NCBI RefSeq assembly: GCF_000764305.2 | Contig: NW_025932718.1 | Span: 124,001-188,000, forward strand | Direction: 5' to 3' | Source of the DNA: Hyalella azteca | Lineage: Eukaryota; Arthropoda; Malacostraca; Amphipoda; Hyalellidae | Length of the DNA stretch: 64,000 bases | In this document: positions 27,101 through 36,300 of the stretch, in pieces | Layout: each line of letters begins with the position of its first letter | How positions within the stretch are numbered: the first letter of the stretch is position 1 | Program-made: the position numbers and the translations under genes | The notes under the pieces: generated by a model | The model's database searches: none | Told to the model about the DNA's origin: nothing | The model's input: only the letters and a program-made list of their open reading frames with translations

Positions 27101-30100
27101 AATTTAAAAAGATAAAGGTTAAACTCAAATGTGTATATCACAAATAAAACCCCATTTAGTGAACCAATATGTTTTTTAGCTGTTTTAACGGTTTCAGCAC
27201 TAGAAACCGAGGACGTCTTGGGCAAATTTACAGCTGGACTTGTGGCCGGTCTCACGATCAATCTCCAAATTCTATTATCAAGGAATATCTCCCAAACTAA
27301 TTAATGCAGCTCAATGAAACTTGGAACATGTATTCATCATAACCTAAAGTAAATCTTTAGCTCATGAAAATTCTTTTAATATCAGCTTCATTTGTAAGTT
27401 ATATTGCAATATAGGCCAAAATTTGCAGTGATCAAAGAATTTCTTCCAAACTACTGAACAGATTTGAACGAAATTTCAAATATACATTCCTAACTATCAA
27501 ACAGTGATTTTTTAGCTTATTAAATTTTTTTTATTTTACCTTTATTTGTGAGGTTTTTTTCATTTCACCATCATTCTTGATACCACACTTCCTTATATTT
27601 GGCCCGTATTGCCAGGTAATTTGTCGCTTAAATTCACAGTAATCAAGAAATTTCTTCTAACTACTGAACAAATTTCAACAAAACTTTGAATATAAGTACC
27701 TAACCTCCCAACGGCGATGTTTAGCTTGTGACAATTTTTCTATTTTGCATTTGTTTGCAAGTTATACAGATATAGGAGGAAGGACCGGCTTTTCTACTGG
27801 CTGGTTTAACCAAGAGCCATTTACAAATAGCTGTATAACTCGCAAACAAAGGCAAAACAAAAGATTTGTAGCGCGCTAAACATCACCATTGCTGAGTTTA
27901 GGTATTTAAATACAAAGTTTTGTTTAAATCTGCTCAGTAGTTTGGAAGAAATTTTTTTATTACTGCAAATTTAAGCACATATTGCTGTTTAAATCATGAA
28001 TGAAGGTGAAATGAAATAAAACTTGCGAACATAGGCACAATACAAAAATTTTCATGCGCTAAACATTACTGTTTGGTAGTTAGGGCAGTAAATTCAAAAT
28101 TTTGTTAGAATCTGTTCAGTAGTTTGGAAGAAATTGTAAATTTCGGCCAGTATTGCTGTGAATTTTGGCCTGTATTGCCTTTTTATATTGTTCATGCCGG
28201 CTATGGCAAAAACAAATGAAGGCAAAATTAAAAACATTTTTGCAAGCTAAACATTAGTACCGTTAGGTCCTAATAAATACATGTACCAAGTTTCATTGAG
28301 TTAAGTTCATTAGTTTGAGAAATATTCCTTGACGTTGAATTTGGAAATTGGCCATGAGACCAGCTGCGAGTCCAGCCGTTAATTTGTCTGAGACGTAAAC
28401 CCAGGAGAGGTTAAAAAAAACAGATCTGGGTAAAAAAAAACATTGCTGTGGGCCATGTGCTGCATGTGTTGTGTATAAATTGTCAAACAAACGTTTGAAC
28501 TTCTGACTGCCGCCCTCCTACTGCCCTCTTCTTCCTTACCGCCCCCAAAATCTTTCCACCGCCCCTAGCGGGGCAATATTGCCAACTTTGGGATTTTGGG
28601 AACCACTGAAGCATAGTAACAAACCAGTGATTTTTTAGAATCAGTTCATTTTTATTTATCTCATTTACGTAGGGTAAACGCGGTATATTCCGACATCGTG
28701 GGTAATTCTGACACCTCTCTAGTTTTTCCTTTATATTAAGCTTTGTCTTAGTTCCACGCATTCATTGATGGTTGAAATAGTGACGTCATACCTTTGCGCA
28801 CCAAACTATTGCCAAAACACTAGGTTTGGGCCGTCTGGCGGGAAAATGTTGAGATCCAAAGAGAGACAGTGCATGCCACCAGTGTGGAATTCTAGAGGGA
28901 TATTAAATTAACCAGTACACATAGCATATTGGAAAGCAGGACCTGAAAGCTTGGAAAGGTCAGGAACTTTAACACTTTCAGTCAATTATTTGCATATCTT
29001 TATCTTTTTCCAGAATTCCAGCTGTGATTCGTTAATGGAATTGTAATGTTATCTGCTTTCTAGCTGTGATTGGTTGATGGGGATGCTTTCAAGTTGTGAT
29101 TGGTTAATGGGGATGCTTTCAAGCTGTGATTGGTTGTGCCATAAGCCCCGCCCCCAATATCTTTTATGTACTACAGTACTGATTAACTAAATATGTACTT
29201 AACTTAAACTTGATCATTACAAACAAAAGGCCTGGATATTTCTCAAAAAAATCCATTCAATAAAATAAAAAATATCCACCAAACAAGAGACATCTAAATA
29301 ATTCTATAGCAAACCTGAGGTACTATACAATTGAAACAGTTTGTCCACTTTTGATCCACCTTTTCATTTATAGCTAGTCATTCACCTCATCACCTGGCCA
29401 AGCACTGCATCAAAGGAAAGCTTTTCACCTTTGGTGGTGGAAAGCTTTTTTATAAGTGAACTTCCATTCTTAGAATTCCAGCCTGCATGCCACCCAGTGA
29501 GATCATCGAAAAATGTGTCAAAGTTGATAGTTGACCTTGCTCTACCAAATAGTGATAAACTGTTTGTGTAGAAAGAATATTATGGTTTGAGACTTTTAAA
29601 TACGTCTGTGAATATATTAGGAATCCTTTAAGTATACTTGTATTTGCTGATTTCAAGTGGTAAATAAATTAATAGATGATTAAGTTAAGAAATGGATTTA
29701 GACACATAAAAACTAATTCCGACACAACTTGAATTGGACACACATAGCTCATTCCAAGCTGTGTGCAAAAATTAAAATTTTCTTAATTAAAAGCTTAATT
29801 AAGTAGTGTTCAATATTCAATAGTGTTCTAATTCAAGGCCATGTCATATTCTAATACAGCTCACACAGCGATCGGAATTTGAACACATGGATGTTGGAAT
29901 TACGTATTAGTAGAGTTTGAAGCATGGCCGGAATTCGTCTCACAATGTGCCAAATTTAGTCACACACAGCGTCAAAATATAGGGATTTGGTAGGGTAAAC
30001 GCGTTATATTCCGACATCGTGGGTAATTCCGTCACCTCTCTAGTTTTTCCTTTATATTAAGCTTTGTTTTAGTTCCATGCGTTTGTTGATGGTTGAAATG

Positions 30101-31519
30101 GTGACGTCATACATTTGCGCGTCAAACTACTGCCAAAACACTAGGTCTTGGCCATCTAGCGGGAAAATATCGAGATCCAAAGAGAGACAATGCACGCTAC
30201 CCAGTGAGATCATCGAAAAATGTGTCAAATTTGACAGTTGACCTTGCTCTACCAAATAGTGAATAACTGTTTGTATAGGAAGAATATTATGGTTCGAGAC
30301 TTTTAAATAGTCTGTGAATATATTAGGAATCCTTTAAGAATACTTGTATTTGCTGATTTCAAGTGGTAAATAAATTAATAGATGATTAAGTTGAGAAATG
30401 GATTTAGACACACGTAAACTAATTCTGTCACAACTTGAATTGGACACACACAGATCGTTCCAAGCTGTGTACAAAAATTAAAATTTGCTCAATTAAAAGC
30501 TTAATAATTGTTAATTAAAAGTGTAATTAAGTAGTATTCAATATTTATTAGTGTTCGAATTCAAAGCCGTGTTGTATTCCAATACAGCTCACACAGCAAA
30601 CGGAATTCAAACACGTGGATGACTAGTGTTTTTGCAGTATTTCGACACGCAAATGTATGACATCACCATTTCAACCATCAATGAACGCATGGAACTAAAA
30701 CAAAGCTTAATATAAAGGAAAAACTAGAGAAGTGACGGAATTACCTACAATGTCGGAATATACCGCGTTTACCCTACCGCGTTTACCCTAAGTTTGCATT
30801 CTAAAGGCTTTTAAATAAATATAGCAACACTTTGTGATGGTACATCGTTGCTGGCGCATAGTGCGGTGTTTTGCAAGTCACGTAAAGCAAACAGAACTTG
30901 AGTAACGCATTCGGTTATTTTTTTATAGTTTCTCATTTCTCGATGCGGCCTTAATGTGTCGGAATATACCGCGTTTACCCTACTCAAGATTTCAAGATTT
31001 AAACTAATATTTTATGTATGATGATTGATGATGCTGGTATCCATAATATTTTGCTGGTCTACTTATAGGAGTTAAAATTGAACTTTAAGGTGAGTCTAAA
31101 TAACTCTGCTTTGCCACTATGACTGAAGTATGGGCTGCACTATCATGTATGGCTATCAATTCTCAAGAATCATTTGAACAGGTTGAAGCATTTTTAGTTT
31201 CATTACAACCCCAGTCCCAGTGGCAGTGAGCGTACCTATAAAATCTTAAAATACAGCAGTGTAAATTTTCGAATAAATGGCGGCAACTACATTATTTGCA
31301 GATTGCAGTCGTCACGTAAGTGGGAGGCGTTGAACCCTGCCATAACCCGTTGAGGTGCATCATTCGATTTCGGACTGACTGTCCTGCTGAAGCGTTTTAT
31401 TTAATTTAAATCAAGTAAAATTTTAAAATATTATGTACCTTTGTATAAGCAAATAGCTCCTTCTGCTTTTGAATCCGCTCAGGAGTGAGCTTTTGCTGGT
31501 GTTTCATAAACTTTAGCAT
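1..31519 (-). CDS. l(2)gl: Lethal(2) giant larvae (Lgl/LLGL) polarity protein, 3' end beyond window
   Basis: Lgl is a cortical WD40 double-propeller protein that restricts aPKC/Par activity and sets cell polarity. Coding exons in reading order (minus strand): 31519-31439, 23216-23119, 17209-17125, 16866-16751, 16379-16236, 15768-15630, 14815-14698, 14376-14268, 13783-13566, 12798-12620, 11833-11701, 11290-11148, 10304-10146, 9420-9316, 9000-8841, 8382-8226, 4315-363, 151-1 (continues). All junctions keep phase and give about 2,082 residues to the edge. Family marks: [117 protein letters not shown], the [16 protein letters not shown] aPKC block, [19 protein letters not shown] and [13 protein letters not shown]. 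The start is the ATG opening [17 protein letters not shown], as in other Lgl proteins. The exon 6 end is ambiguous: 15630 with donor GTCCTT, or 15624 with donor GTAATC, both in phase. Identity is certain; the exon models are hand-derived. Confidence 0.95.
363..4315 (-). CDS. l(2)gl: lgl exon 17: giant low-complexity hinge exon
   Basis: One uninterrupted 3,953-nt exon (1,317 codons plus split codons) with acceptor GCAAG at 4316-4320 and donor GTGAGT at 357-362. Phase fits exon 16 (ends AG) and exon 18 (starts GT). Only the last ~40 residues ([20 protein letters not shown] to CFIANS) are conserved Lgl. The preceding ~1,277 residues lie between the aPKC-site block and the second propeller. In order they are: an acidic start; a Lys-rich block (about 3560-3730); a long amphipathic Lys/Glu/Ser stretch resembling LEA or apolipoprotein helices (about 2890-3560); decapeptide repeats of the [10 protein letters not shown] type (about 2520-2710); Ser/Arg-rich sequence with two FSLPR-x-V motifs near 1860-1970; and a Thr/Pro/Ser-rich and acidic end. 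No catalytic domain is recognisable. The 1,300 open codons imply selection for coding. It may be an alternative or tissue-specific segment. Confidence 0.85.
484..485 (-). promoter_or_regulatory. l(2)gl: Candidate internal 3' splice site inside lgl exon 17
   Basis: On the minus strand a pyrimidine-rich run (TTCTCGTTGCCCCCC) is followed by CCCCTGACAG and then CGTGGACGCG. Splicing exon 16 (ending ...AAGAG) to base 484 gives AG+C then GTG GAC, which continues in the normal Lgl frame ([13 protein letters not shown]). It would remove exactly 3,831 nt (1,277 codons). Use is inferred from sequence only. Confidence 0.5.
2520..2710 (-). repeat. 30-bp coding repeats (decapeptides) in lgl exon 17
   Basis: Five to seven imperfect 30-bp units encode [14 protein letters not shown] decapeptides (variants [30 protein letters not shown]). 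The period is a multiple of three, so copy-number changes keep the frame. The composition (Gly, Glu, Lys, Ser) predicts disorder. Confidence 0.85.
4914..6034. repeat. 31-bp minisatellite, about 36 copies
   Basis: The unit reads approximately AGAGACTATAGGGTTGAATG then GAACCTAGGCC. It is degenerate, with many G/A and T/C substitutions and a few short indels. It has no spacers and lies wholly inside lgl intron 16. Confidence 0.95.
6551..6696. mobile_element. Palindromic MITE, GTCCGTCC family, copy 1
   Basis: The left arm starts TTTTAGCGCATTTTCTCATT and the right arm is GAGAAAATGCGCTCTCTGTC followed by ACTCACTGCAGTGAGT. The centre is GTCCGTCCGTCC followed by its inverse GGACGGACGGAC. Inverted sister copies occur at 11332-11470 and 61584-61733. 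No coding capacity, so it is non-autonomous. Confidence 0.75.
7955..8166. mobile_element. MITE with CACTGTTAGAAA TIRs and TA flanks
   Basis: Termini CACTGTTAGAAA (7955-7966) and TTTCTAACAGTG (8155-8166) are perfect inverted repeats flanked on both sides by TA. The interior is also largely palindromic (ACGGTGAAAAAACGG, GGCCGGTCG, CGCCGTTTTTAT and their inverses). The TA target suggests a Tc1/mariner-type source, which is inference. Confidence 0.75.
8226..8382 (-). CDS. l(2)gl: lgl exon 16, aPKC phosphorylation / membrane-binding block
   Basis: It encodes [20 protein letters not shown] followed by [16 protein letters not shown]. This is the basic, serine-bearing segment that in Lgl proteins binds phosphoinositides and is phosphorylated by aPKC to release Lgl from the cortex. 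Three candidate serines ([11 protein letters not shown]) keep the family spacing. It ends in the strong donor AG|GTGAGT at 8220-8225. The next exon is the giant one, so the inserted sequence directly follows this switch. Confidence 0.92.
9986..10122. repeat. 32-bp tandem repeat next to lgl exon 13 donor
   Basis: Four copies of a unit beginning AACTAGTTTAGCATTTGTAG, starting about 24 bases into intron 13. The unit shares TAGTTTAGCA (TGCTAAACTA on the gene strand) with the exon end ...CCTGCTAAACTACAG|GTAATT. It was probably seeded from the junction. Confidence 0.9.
10304..10455 (-). repeat. 84-bp duplication of lgl exon 13 acceptor
   Basis: The true acceptor ATATTACAG|AC (exon starts 10304) and its upstream intron are repeated 84 bases upstream, with a second ATATTACAG|AC at 10388. 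Both copies share ATAATCCAAGCTTATTATCA. The remainder of intron 12 (10456-11147) is AT-rich and shows nothing coding. Confidence 0.85.
11332..11470. mobile_element. Palindromic MITE, GTCCGTCC family, copy 2
   Basis: Inverted relative to the copy at 6551: ACTCACTGCAGTGAGTGATA leads, and GAGGAAATGCGCTAAAAA closes. It lies in lgl intron 11, just upstream of the exon 12 acceptor on the minus strand (exon starts 11290). Confidence 0.75.
11529..11640. repeat. 52-bp direct repeat near lgl exon 11 donor
   Basis: Two copies sharing TTGATGTGCT and GTGAATATAT, then AAACATAA and AAACATTA, begin about 60 bases downstream of the donor GACG|GTGAGG (11700). Confidence 0.8.
12124..12206. repeat. Simple CATATAG/GCATAT repeats
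   Basis: An irregular run of GCATATAGCATAT-type motifs in lgl intron 10. The rest of that intron (11834-12619) shows nothing coding. Confidence 0.8.
13137..13566 (-). repeat. Donor-containing 30-38-bp array in lgl intron 9
   Basis: On the gene strand the unit is approximately ACTGGTCAGGGGGTGATGGC then TGGGCAGCAA. From 13321 to 13566 the period is exactly 30 (starts 13321, 13351, 13381, 13411, 13441, 13471, 13501, 13531, then the true donor). Distal units near 13175-13320 have periods of 36-38. Each unit repeats ~13 bases of exon end (GAGCAGACTG becomes CAGCAAACTG) plus the first intron bases, so ACTG|GTCAGG recurs. The unit at 13411 has AT in place of GT. Confidence 0.95.
13566..13783 (-). 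CDS. l(2)gl: lgl exon 9, ends in amplified donor
   Basis: It encodes [20 protein letters not shown] through [20 protein letters not shown] to GEQT, matching the FSGGMPRASYGDR and SRIIDFF region of Lgl. The reading frame stays open beyond the donor (CAGACTG|GTCAGG) for 80 further codons through the adjoining 30-bp repeats, down to about 13267. That extension is absent from the family. The next exon (from 12798, AC ACG TCT) joins in phase when the donor at 13565 is used. Confidence 0.9.
14063..14262. repeat. 18-bp array abutting lgl exon 8 donor
   Basis: About eleven copies of TAAGACAGCAAGAGTTAA (plus strand) start within roughly ten bases of the donor GG|GTCAGT (14267). Variation is slight (GAGCTAA, GAATTAA). 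Confidence 0.93.
14455..14697. repeat. ~115-bp direct repeats abutting lgl exon 7 donor
   Basis: Two copies share TCACATCTTCAAAATATTT, TCAGAAGCA and AAATTAGATAAG. The nearer copy runs right up to the donor CAAG|GTTTCC (14697). Confidence 0.85.
14806..15095 (-). repeat. Duplicated acceptor region of lgl exon 7
   Basis: CACGTACGTCTGGTG followed by TTACATTTCCAGGATTG occurs at the true exon 7 acceptor (CACCAG|ACGTACG, 14815) and again near 14931. A third diverged block near 14990 has GGTGAATTAAATTTCCAGGA. The copies also share TTGTTGTTAGCATAAAACG. Confidence 0.85.
15503..15617. repeat. ~31-bp degenerate repeats near lgl exon 6 donor
   Basis: Units of the form ATCTATAATGAAGCTATGTT then CACAATGCATT recur three to four times, ending about 13 bases from the exon 6 end. 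Confidence 0.75.
16146..16273 (-). repeat. 38-bp repeat duplicating lgl exon 5 donor
   Basis: ATCATCTACCAGGACGTGGT then CATGCAGAAGTGAGTAGC is present once as exon end plus donor (donor at 16235), once exactly 38 bases further on, and then as one or two truncated copies. Using the second donor would read AAG TGA, a stop, so only the first donor gives Lgl. Confidence 0.92.
17527..17875. repeat. 31-bp minisatellite in lgl intron 2
   Basis: About eleven copies of GTGAACTGATACGTTGTGTA then ACAACAGGCAG with no spacers. The open frames across it are by-products of the repeat. Confidence 0.93.
18437..18568. mobile_element. Palindromic MITE, TACTTTCAAAA ends
   Basis: The left arm TACTTTCAAAACTCGCTAAG continues TGAACGTAAGT. 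The right arm is its near-perfect inverse (ACTTACGTTCACTTAGCGAT then TTTTGAAAGTA). The loop has two diverged ATGATTGG motifs. 132 bp and non-coding. Confidence 0.8.
23376..23652. mobile_element. MITE with TACYGTAAAATGGGGT TIRs
   Basis: Starts TACTGTAAAATGGGG and ends CCCCATTTTACGGTA. Both ends carry the GGTAACTTTGACCAC motif. 277 bp and non-coding. It is an uninterrupted sibling of the element whose two halves flank 59480-61025. Confidence 0.85.
24419..25591. mobile_element. piggyBac-like non-autonomous element (TTAA target)
   Basis: Perfect inverted termini GGGGACCGGCTACCCT (24419) and its inverse ending at 25591 are each flanked by TTAA (24415-24418 and 25592-25595). Insertion at TTAA with duplication of that site is diagnostic of piggyBac transposition. 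A ~110-bp internal block (CTCATCTTAAAGCTGACATT onward) is duplicated near 24470 and 24775. An inverted pair (AAGGACCATACCTAAAAATT) lies at 25187 and 25340. No transposase frame. Confidence 0.82.
27210..28397. mobile_element. Foldback/TIR element
   Basis: Long diverged inverted arms: CAGCTGGACTTGTGGCCGG at left and its relative near 28345-28380. The inner arms share ATATCTCCCAAACTAAT and ATGAAACTTGGAACATGTAT-like blocks. Several internal blocks about AGTTTGGAAGAAATT repeat in both orientations. Related single blocks occur at 32300-32460 and 57360-57610. Non-coding. Confidence 0.65.
28670..30983. mobile_element. Composite TIR element with a nested copy of itself
   Basis: Outer termini TAGGGTAAACGCGGTATATT (28670) and the inverse ending at 30983. 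An inner copy spans about 29991-30778 with the same TIRs. Sequence at 29487-29900 is repeated at 30203-30620, and 28672-28875 at 29993-30195, as expected if the inner copy is a full short element inserted into an older, larger one. No transposase seen. Confidence 0.7.
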
Positions 31520-33382
31520 GATTCATTAGCGGCGAAAACACGGGAACACAAATTCAGTGGAGAGAGTCTAGACACTGCCTATGCGCAAGCACAGTGCCAG
31601 AGCACAACTAGTCAAACTTGTTATTGTGACTAATGTATAGAAGACACGACACGCGCGTGAATACATTCGTACTTCGCTGGTTGAAACCTATCCAAAGAGG
31701 AATATAGAATCGAAATGTATTTATGTACGCTTAGAGATGTGTTTTGTTCTTACGATGAGAATATTTCCTTTATAAGGAATGGACGCTAACCACCTCTGCC
31801 GCATATCAAACCCTTTATTATTCCCTTCTGTCACTATGATGTCAAGCTATTTCAAAGTTTTACCTCATTATTTCCCCAATATATGACTTGGGAATAAATA
31901 ATGAGAAAACAAGTTATATGATCAATGACAATCATGCTGTTTGAGTGTCTAATGTATTTATTATACATTATGGCATTTATGATATGCCTATCGTTAAAAA
32001 TTCAATTAAAATGCATTTCGTTGATGACACAGCTCGACAAAAATTTTTACTGAAAACAAGCAAGCAGGATAAATCTCAAAAAGAGTAATTGTCCAAAAGA
32101 AATTGCGCAGATATTTTCAAATTCGAGAGCAAACGTAGGAAGTATTTTTTAATGAAACATCAATTCGTATAATTTTGTTTCCTACTTTAAAATATTTAAT
32201 GCTTTGATCCTCTTCTGATTTGCTTGAATTAACAACACAGATTTATTATGTTTATTTATAACTATCTGACACTTTATCGGCAGGTGTCCAAGGTTCAGAG
32301 AGCCTAAAATATTTCGGAAACTAATAGACACAGCTGGATGAAACTTTGCACACCTATTTATTGGAACCAAACTATGATGTTTAGCTCCTAGTGGGCATGT
32401 GTGCGAAGTTTAATCGAGCTGTGTTCACTAGTTTGGGATATATTTTAGTTCACTGAACTTTTGACACCGGCCGCAAGAACAGCCATAAAAACGTCCTAGG
32501 TTAAATTTATCGATGACGATTCTTGCGGTTAGGTTAATGAGATACGCCAAAACAAAATATTTGATGTAATGGGATGAAACAAAATAAATAAATGACGTTA
32601 TCGGAAGCAGTTTTCACGTCACATTCATTTGTCCGTGGTGCATGATATGAATGCTGAAAACCTAACATAAAAATGTAATTTAAGGTATTCAAAGATCTTA
32701 CTTAGAAAACCGGATAAATTTCCACATCTTCTTAAGTAATTATTATCCCAAATATTTTGTCTCAATTGCAAAATATTTGGTTCCTGCAAAAAGAAATGAA
32801 ACTTTCTATTAATCAAGAGGACATCACACTTGCAGGGTGGCCCAGTTGTTACAGTTCAAAGTACCAAAATTGGAGTGGAGAGGAGGCCGGGGGATTAACA
32901 CTGCTGCAAAAATTGGCGCAGTGAGTTGCGTGTTCGAGATCGCAAGAAGCTGTGAATATTCTGCGATGTGAAGAATTGGAGACAGGCCTACGGCCTAATA
33001 AACGCTGAAACCGCTATAATTGTTTATTATTATAAAATTCAGCTACAAAACATAAGCAGAAGTTAATTTAAAGTATGGACATGAGGTCACATTGCTCAGT
33101 AACACAAGCTTTCTTGCCAAAAAGATATGTACTCGCACTCGGAGGCTATCGCTAACTGCAACATCGCTGTTAAAAAAATATGATATTTGTGCATGAACAA
33201 TCCAATACTGGATTTGTTCATGGCACCAATACAAAGGATAAATTGTATGAGCAATACGAAATGTTTTCTTTGGCATTGTACTAATTCATACAATATACAT
33301 ATTTAGCATTTGACCATGATTCTGTCGGAAAAATGTGCCGCGTTACCAGTTCATCCGGCTATGATACATGCAATAGTTTGTT
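31520..33382. other. Intergenic region, lgl 5' side to zinc-finger gene 3' side
   Basis: It carries the presumed lgl promoter and 5' UTR upstream of 31519 and the 3' UTR of the zinc-finger gene. A possible polyadenylation signal on the minus strand (TTTATT at 33023-33028) lies about 355 bases past the stop. A block related to the 27210 foldback lies at 32300-32460. Nothing coding was recognised. Confidence 0.6.
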
Positions 33383-36300
33383 CTACTGCATGAATATGAT
33401 GCCATATACATCCCCTATATTGGCCATCGCGTGGTCGGTAATATCGGGACAGGCTACATCAGGCGTAACGCCTGAGAATGACTCCACATAATCATTTTTA
33501 TTTTGCACTGAAGAAAAATCTGCAGGTTTATCGGTCTGATTATTGTTCTGCAGGCGACCATTTCCAATATTACTTAACGAAGCTTGTTGACTGGATTCTA
33601 TGCCATCGACTCGGAGTTTCAACGTAGAGTCGCACCCCAAGTTGTCTTTATAAATTTGTGACGATGTTGAAACCTTGTTTGCGGGAGGCTCGGCAGGCGG
33701 TGCATGAGGCAGCGATTTGAGTGGGTGCAATAGGTCCTCTGGCTTACATGTTCTTGTTTTCAGCGAATTACTTGAGAATTGTACGCCCTCTTGTCTGCTC
33801 GTTTTCAGAGGGTAGCGCTGCAGGGGATGATTTTCTGAGTGATGCTTCTTCAAGTGACGCTTAAGACCAACCGCTTGAATGAAGCCTTGTAAACAATACT
33901 GCACAAAATAAAGCAAAGTTGGACAATAATTCATAAAGCTAATAAATCAACGTTGGATAATAATTCGTAGAATTCGAGCTATCAAGTTAAAAAGGAAAAA
34001 ACACACGATATTCTTGCATGGATACATCAGCACTGTACTTATAAATGTAAAATGAAGAAAATTATACTGAAGTATAGCCATTCAAAGCACGTCAAATCAT
34101 TGAAAAATTATTCATCTTCTTAATATCTCCAACAAACCAAAAATTTATTTAAATGAAGAGATAGCTAGTAACTAGAAAGTTTTGCATATCTTGTAACAAT
34201 TAGCTTAGCACAACGAATTATGCCTAGTGATAGACTCCCTGCAATGTTCAGCCTCGCGTTAGTGACAAGAAGTTTTGCACGAATTTTAACAATGAGCCGA
34301 GCACAACGTATTATGCCCAGTGAGAAAATACTCCTGAAATTTCAGCCTCGCAGCCTGCACGACTTGTAACAATTAGCTGAGCACAACGTATTATGCTCAG
34401 TGATAAGACTCCTGAAATTTCAGCCTCGCATTAGTGACAACCTGTCAAGAAGTTTTGCATGATCTGTAACAATGAGCTGAGCACAACATATTATGCCTAG
34501 TGATAGACTCCTGGAATTTCAGCCTCGCATTAGTCACAAGAAGGTTGCATGACTTGTAACAATGAGCTGAGCACAACGTATTATGCCCAGTGATAGACTC
34601 CTCGAAAATTTCAGCTTCGCATTGGTCACAAGAAGGTTGCATGACTTGTAACAATGAGCTGAACACAACGTATTATGCCCAGTGATAGACTCCTGGAAAT
34701 ATTAAGCCTCGCGTTAGTGACAAGAAGTTTTGCACGACTTGCAACAATGAGCCGAGCACAACATATTATGCTCAGTCATAGACTCCCTGCAATATTCAGC
34801 CTCGCGTTAGTGACGAGAAGTTACCGGACAGCGATGCGGCTTCTCGCCCGAGTGCTGGCGCTCGTGGCGCAGTAGGTTGGACGAGTGGGCGAAGGTGCGG
34901 CCACATGTGAAGCACACGTACGGCTGCTCCTTGCGATGCAGTCTGTAATGAGGGCTTCATGCGTCACAAAAAGTCAATATTTAACTTCATGACTCAACGT
35001 CTTAAAATAACGAGCAAAAAGCACAGTGTATTGAGTGCTTAATGCGCCACAAAGAGATTAATATGGAACTTTGTAACTCAACGTCTTAAAATAACGAGCA
35101 AAAGGCAGTGTGTATTGAGTGGGTGATTAATGCGTGACCAAGTGATCAATGTATAACTAATGAACACAACTCCTTAAACACTATGCAGTATGAGTTAACG
35201 AATTACCATGTGACCAAAAAGCTTCTGTGCAATTAGATAAATTAATTATTTCCAGTTCAATTTATATTTGAGCGGATTTTTTAGTACATTGTTCTTAGTT
35301 AGAAGTAGCTTGCGCAAATAAGTTTTAAAAAGTATCGAATGCTATTGTATGTTCCATTCACAGCTGTTCGCTTCTAAATTAAAACGCTTGACGAAAGTTC
35401 TAAGATGATCTCGAGCTAGAGTGCAACGATTGGCTGTTGATGAGCGGTATCCCAAGTAGTATTAGGAATTACCGACGTTTTGAATGAAAAATTATACTCC
35501 TAATGAGACATAATAACGCATACAGGTTAGCAGAGACGGATGTGAAGTTTACTATTGCAGCAAGATTCCCGCACACTATTACTCGAAAAAAGGCAAATCG
35601 ATCGGAGTTCTGCAGTGCAATATCATGCAAGCTGTCGAGGACGCTGAGCAGAGGAACAAACACCATGCAGTCCGGGGACCAAATAGACGAGGGCACATAT
35701 CACCCCATTTTAATATGTGAATTTGAGGGTTTGGGGGGAGAGCTTGGGAACGCACATGACTTCACATACACCCAGTTGTGTGGAGTTCCTAGTGGACCGG
35801 GGCTCACATGCACCCAATAGCAGGTGGTAGACTTGAGGTATCCTAATCTTGGTACTTGTTTGGGTTCCTACAGCCACGTACCTGAGGTATCCTACACCCA
35901 GGTACCTGAGGTATCCTACACCCAGGTACCTGAGGTATCCTACACCACGTACCTGAGGTATCCTACACCCACGTACCTGAGGTATCCTACACCCACGTAC
36001 CTGAGGTATCCTACACCACGTACCTGAGGTATCCTACACCACGTACCTGAGGTATCCTACACCCACGTACCTGAGATGGTACGCTAGCTCGGCGCGCTGG
36101 TGGAAGGAGCGGTCACAGGAGCAGCATTTGTGGGGCTTTGTTCTCTGGTGGATCCTGCGCTCGTGAGCCATCATCGCGCCTCTGCTCTTGAACTCCTGCC
36201 AGACAAAGCGCTAAAAACTTTAGTTTATTCTTCGAATATATTCAAAATATCAGTAATATCTTCAGACTATATAAAATACCAGGTTAACACGACGTTGACC

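Larger units (their letters stand above)
23217..31438 (-). other. lgl intron 1, transposon-rich
   Basis: An 8.2-kb first intron. It holds a TIR element with TTAA flanks (24419-25591), a foldback element (27210-28397) and a composite TIR element (28670-30983). A short MITE (23376-23652) lies just beyond exon 2's acceptor on the genomic map. The stretch 25600-27200 is AT-rich with nothing recognised. Confidence 0.75.

Noticed and set aside
35824..36027. Plus-strand frame of repeated VPEVSYTQ
   Set aside because: Created by the 24-bp donor array; it lies antisense to a validated exon-intron junction.
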